Under the pieces are notes generated by a model. That model saw nothing but the letters and a program-made list of their open reading frames with translations, had not been told where the DNA came from and searched no databases. A stretch of 8,834 nt of DNA from Acidimicrobiaceae bacterium (GTDB taxonomy: Bacteria; Actinomycetota; Acidimicrobiia; Acidimicrobiales; RAAP-2): the NCBI GenBank assembly GCA_003135595.1, contig PLCI01000059.1, positions 15,329 through 24,162 of the forward strand, in the 5' to 3' direction. Each line of letters starts with the position of its first letter. The first letter of the stretch is position 1. The position numbers and the translations under genes were made by a program. Positions 6,107 through 8,834 of this stretch are shown piece after piece.

Positions 6107-7359
6107 GCGGTTCGGCGTGCCCATCGTCTGCTTCGTGCGTAGGCGATCGGCCCGTAGGCCATGCCCAGCACCTGGTAGACGAGCGTTCGACGTGGATAGC
6201 TCGGCGTCGCGCTCGTCGAGCGATCGGCTCGGGGGCGGGTGAGCAGCCGCAGTCCCCCTGGGACCTTGCGCAGGATCGCGAGCGCGTGCCTGCGGTCGTG
6301 GACGATCAACGCGGTGAACATCGCGGTCAGTCCGACGCCGTAGGACAGGACCTGGTTGCGGAACGCGCGCTCGGTCCGGCGGTGCGTGTGTCGGACGAGC
6401 GCGGCAGGCTCGAAGGCGAGCGTGGCGCCCGAGGTCACCAGCTCGATGAACATCGCGAGGTCCTCGCCGCCGCGCGCGGGAGTGCCGACGCCGAGCGCGA
6501 CGTCGAAGCCCCCCATCCGCTCGAGCGCGCCGCGACGGAAGGCCATGTTGCACCCCGCGCCGAAGCGTCGGGGCGCGTAGGGGAACAGCGCGTCGTCATC
6601 GACCGTCGCGAGGCTCACGACGGACGGTTCGAAGGACGTGCTGAAGCCCCCGTAGAACTCCTCGAACCACAGCTGCGGTGCCGTCTCCAGCTCGCTCGGG
6701 AGCACCAGCCCCCCGATCGCGTCGACGCTCGGCTCTGCCGCGAAGCGAGCACCCATCGCGCGGAGCCAGTTTCGGTCAACGATCGCATCGTCGTCGGTGA
6801 ACGCGACGATCTCGCCGGTCGACTCCGAGACCCCCCTGTTTCGGCCCGACGAGATGCCGGGCACCGTCTCTCGCACGACGCGCACACGGGGGTCGCCCGG
6901 CATGGTTGGGATCGGCTCGGTCGGGGCGCCCCGCCGATTGTCGACCACGATCACCTCGAAGTCCGGGTAGTCGAGCTCGAGCAACGACTGGACCGTTCCG
7001 ATGAGCTGGGCGGGATTGGAACAGATGGTCGAAACCACGACGGTGGCGGCCGCGAGCCGCTCGTCGGGGATGGTCTCAAAGAGCGCCGGGCCGTCGTCGC
7101 CGAACGTCGAGCCGAGCGCCGCGAGCTCGTCGGCCGTGAGCTCGCTCGCGCTTCGCTCGAGCTCGACGCGTCCCACGATCCGGCCATGCGTGGATGCCTC
7201 GATCCAGACCCATCGACCGTCGAGCGCGCCGACGCCAGCGGTGAGGGAGTTCGTCGCCAAGTCGAGCTGCACGAGCTCGATCGGGCGGAAGGCGTGCACC
7301 TCGTGGGGCGTCGTGCGGCGCTGGAACCTGGTGTCCGAGCGCCGCTTGGACATTGGCAC
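6103..7359 (-). CDS. Family 2 glycosyltransferase with N-terminal extension
   Basis: Predicted inverting GT-A glycosyltransferase that adds a sugar from a nucleotide-sugar donor at the inner face of the membrane. The protein has 418 residues. Residues 1 to about 104 form an extra N-terminal part (FRPIELVQLDLATNSL and following, then ELTADELAALGSTF) seen in some actinobacterial GT2 proteins. The GT2 domain starts at TVVVSTICSNPAQLIGTVQS (106-125). It shows FEVIVVDNRR (134-143), a donor/metal motif FTDDDA (187-192), FGAGCNMAFRR (266-276) and GGEDLAMF (297-304), whose Asp/Glu would hold the catalytic base. A C-terminal amphipathic or hydrophobic part (about 340-365) may bind the membrane. The GTG at 7359 begins 3 nt after the preceding stop, with a weak GGGT upstream; ATG at 7353 is an alternative. 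Acceptor and donor sugars cannot be assigned. Confidence 0.9.
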   Translation of the reverse strand: MPMSKRRSDTRFQRRTTPHEVHAFRPIELVQLDLATNSLTAGVGALDGRWVWIEASTHGRIVGRVELERSASELTADELAALGSTFGDDGPALFETIPDERLAAATVVVSTICSNPAQLIGTVQSLLELDYPDFEVIVVDNRRGAPTEPIPTMPGDPRVRVVRETVPGISSGRNRGVSESTGEIVAFTDDDAIVDRNWLRAMGARFAAEPSVDAIGGLVLPSELETAPQLWFEEFYGGFSTSFEPSVVSLATVDDDALFPYAPRRFGAGCNMAFRRGALERMGGFDVALGVGTPARGGEDLAMFIELVTSGATLAFEPAALVRHTHRRTERAFRNQVLSYGVGLTAMFTALIVHDRRHALAILRKVPGGLRLLTRPRADRSTSATPSYPRRTLVYQVLGMAYGPIAYARSRRWARRTA

Positions 7360-7362
7360 AAG

Positions 7363-8376
7363 TTACCCGGCGCTTCGTGCGCCGAACGGGAGTGTCCCGT
7401 CCGAGTCCCCCTCGCTCGATGCGTGCAACCTCAGCTCGTCGCCGCCAGGTGCGAGGGGCTCGCGGCGCAGCGCGGCGTTGCCCCGGACAAGGCCCGCCGC
7501 CGCGATCGACGCGCCCGCGACGATGAGCGAGCCTTTCGTGACTGCCCGGCGCGGATGCCTCGGCAGCTGGCGAATGCAGATGCCCAGCTCGCGTGGCAGC
7601 GAGCGTGCAAGGTGCGCGCGCTCCGAGGCGAGTCCGGACTTCGTCCCGACGAGCGATGACACCGCAGCTTTTGACAAGCCTTCAGCCCAACAGCGTGTGC
7701 GGAAGTAGTGCCAGCTCAGTCGCGACGGCGGCACGAGGTGGTGCACGACCGCGTCGCGCGCGAGGACGAATCGGTCACTCGGCGCGCGCGCGGTGTAGCG
7801 GATGCACAGCTCGGTCTCCTCGCAGCCAAGCGGCACCTTGCCGATCCGACCGATGCCTGACGTGAACCCGCCCACCGCTTCGAAGACGCGTCGGCGGATC
7901 GCCATGTTCGCCCCGATGGGGTTGCGCAGGGTCGCGCCGCTCGGCGGCAGGCCCTGGTAGCTGCAGCCGAGGATCCAGTAGTACGTCTCGGGGAACCACG
8001 CAGCGACGTCGCCCTGCCACGCCGGCACGATCCAGCCGCCGACCCCCGCGACGGCGTCTTCTGCGAGGGGCGCGCAGAGCGCCGCAAGCCACCCTGGATC
8101 AGCGAACGCGTCGTCGTCGAGGAACGCGATGACCTCGCCTCGCGACGCCTCGACGCCGGTGTTGCGTGCACCCGACAGTCCCTTCGTCGACGCGTTCGCA
8201 ACGACGAGCACTCCTTCGAGCTCCTCTGTCGCACGCGCCAAGAGCTCGTCATTGTGGTCCACGACGACGACGACCTGGTCGGGCCGGCACGTCTGGGTGA
8301 GACACGATCCGACTGCGTTCTTGAGGGCGTCCCAGCGTTCGAGTGTGTAGGCGCAGACGATGACGGTGACGGTCAT
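7363..8376 (-). CDS. Family 2 glycosyltransferase
   Basis: Predicted GT-A fold, family GT2 enzyme of 337 residues. The domain starts at once with MTVTVIVCAYTLERWDALKN (1-20), followed by PDQVVVVVDHND (32-43), GLSGARNTGVEASRGEVIAF (66-85), the donor/metal motif LDDDA (86-90), NPIGANMAIRR (152-162) and CEETELCIR (185-193), the probable catalytic-base segment. A region with a YYW aromatic cluster (132-134) may take part in acceptor binding. Near the C terminus a hydrophobic stretch, SLIVAGASIAAAGLVRG (263-279), may be a membrane helix; a polar tail follows. The ATG at 8376 overlaps the preceding stop as ATGA and coincides with the domain start; the open frame continues to 8463 but only as a shadow. 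It is separate in sequence from the next GT2 (no N-terminal extension), so the two probably add different residues. Confidence 0.92.
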   Translation of the reverse strand: MTVTVIVCAYTLERWDALKNAVGSCLTQTCRPDQVVVVVDHNDELLARATEELEGVLVVANASTKGLSGARNTGVEASRGEVIAFLDDDAFADPGWLAALCAPLAEDAVAGVGGWIVPAWQGDVAAWFPETYYWILGCSYQGLPPSGATLRNPIGANMAIRRRVFEAVGGFTSGIGRIGKVPLGCEETELCIRYTARAPSDRFVLARDAVVHHLVPPSRLSWHYFRTRCWAEGLSKAAVSSLVGTKSGLASERAHLARSLPRELGICIRQLPRHPRRAVTKGSLIVAGASIAAAGLVRGNAALRREPLAPGGDELRLHASSEGDSDGTLPFGARSAG

Positions 8377-8834
8377 CCGGTGTTCGCGACGGGCTCGAGG
8401 AGCCGGGCCGCCGGGATCCTCGAGCGGTGCGACTCGTCGAGTCGCTGCGCCAGCTCGTCCCACGAATCGGGACTCGGGAAGCTGAGCTCGGCGAGTCGCA
8501 GCGCGTGGATGAGCGCGACGTGTACCGACGCGGGATGCGTGAGGTCCGCGAGGAGTCCGCCGACGTAGCTGCGTCCGACTTCGGGCAAGGCGGAGTTGGA
8601 GAGCACGACCGTCGCGATCCCGAAGTCGATCGCCGTGGCGAAGGCGCGCGAGTCGTGGGCGGGATCTGCCACGCCGAGCACGGACGAGGTCGCGCAGAGC
8701 TGCTCGAAGCTCGGCGTCGTGAGCTCGCCGCTGATGAGGCTGACGTGGTCCGCGTGGTAGCTGTTCGCCACCATGTCCGGGAAGATCTGGCCGCCATGGC
8801 GCATCACGACCTGGAGGTGGTAGTCGTTGATCCA
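8373..8834 (-). CDS. GT4-like (GT-B) glycosyltransferase, C-terminal part, cut by window edge
   Basis: Only the last 153 residues are in the window; the frame runs open through the right edge, beginning WINDYHLQVVMRH. The visible part matches the second Rossmann domain of GT-B enzymes: HVSLISGELTTPSFEQLCAT (the strand and helix before the donor site), then SVLGVADPAHDSRAFATAID, then GIATVVLSNSALPEVGRSYV, GGLLADLTHPASVHVALIHA and a C-terminal helix with SWDELAQRLDE. This order is that of GT4 proteins. The usual E-x7-E nucleotide-sugar motif is not conserved here; by alignment from the downstream Gly, its two Glu positions appear as Ala and Thr. The assignment is therefore by fold pattern and moderate. 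The stop overlaps the next GT2 start as ATGA. This is the most upstream operon gene visible. Confidence 0.65.
   Translation of the reverse strand, partial: WINDYHLQVVMRHGGQIFPDMVANSYHADHVSLISGELTTPSFEQLCATSSVLGVADPAHDSRAFATAIDFGIATVVLSNSALPEVGRSYVGGLLADLTHPASVHVALIHALRLAELSFPSPDSWDELAQRLDESHRSRIPAARLLEPVANTG

Noticed and set aside
6125..6553. Upstream extension of the flippase-like frame
   Set aside because: It contains no helices, is Arg/Pro/His-rich and overlaps the conserved GT2 domain; the missing flippase N terminus is not hidden there.
6286..7659. Plus-strand open frame of 457 codons opposite the two GT2 genes
   Set aside because: It is rich in Arg, Glu, Asp and Ala with no domain pattern, spans the junction of two clear GT2 genes in antisense and reflects strong GC codon bias.
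8258..8272. GAC/GTC trinucleotide run
   Set aside because: It encodes the buried Val strand (VVVVVD) of the GT2 fold and is explained by coding and GC bias.

Overview
The window is very GC-rich. Gene density, GTG/TTG starts, ATGA/GTGA stop-start overlaps, a zinc-binding anti-sigma factor behind an ECF sigma factor, and the style of the SRPBCC and glycosyltransferase proteins all suggest a high-GC Actinomycetota (an acidimicrobial-type lineage is possible, but the sequence does not prove it). No rRNA, tRNA, CRISPR array, insertion sequence or integrase was seen.

Left part (1-3008). A plus-strand pair encodes an ECF-type sigma factor and its membrane-anchored anti-sigma factor, joined by an ATGA overlap. 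Convergent to them is a short SRPBCC-fold gene on the minus strand. A 159-nt divergent intergenic region (1959-2117) separates that gene from a plus-strand, membrane-anchored glycoside hydrolase of family 16 with an intact EIDFYE active-site motif. The region carries a three-copy, helically phased CGAAKTG-like repeat.

Right part (3034-8834, all minus strand, reading from high to low coordinates). Seven closely packed genes form one apparent operon for a surface or extracellular glycan: a GT-B (GT4-like) glycosyltransferase cut by the window edge, a GT2 glycosyltransferase, a second GT2 with an N-terminal extension, a protein equal to only the last three helices of a Wzx-type flippase, a DUF1616-like small membrane protein, a 73-residue two-helix protein, and a 616-residue polytopic membrane protein. 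Four of the six junctions are stop-start overlaps (ATGA, GTGA, GTGA, TTGGATGA) and the other two are gaps of 3 and 7 nt, so the genes are probably co-transcribed and translationally coupled. The operon's promoter lies outside the window.

A reasonable reading is that cytoplasmic GT enzymes build a lipid-linked glycan, the membrane proteins take part in its transfer, export or polymerisation, and the GH16 enzyme, convergent to the operon, trims a polysaccharide outside the membrane. The sigma/anti-sigma pair could respond to envelope stress, but nothing in the sequence ties it directly to the glycan genes. The least ordinary points are the flippase fragment with its own coupled start, the two small membrane genes between it and the polytopic protein, and the degenerate EX7E region of the GT4-like protein.
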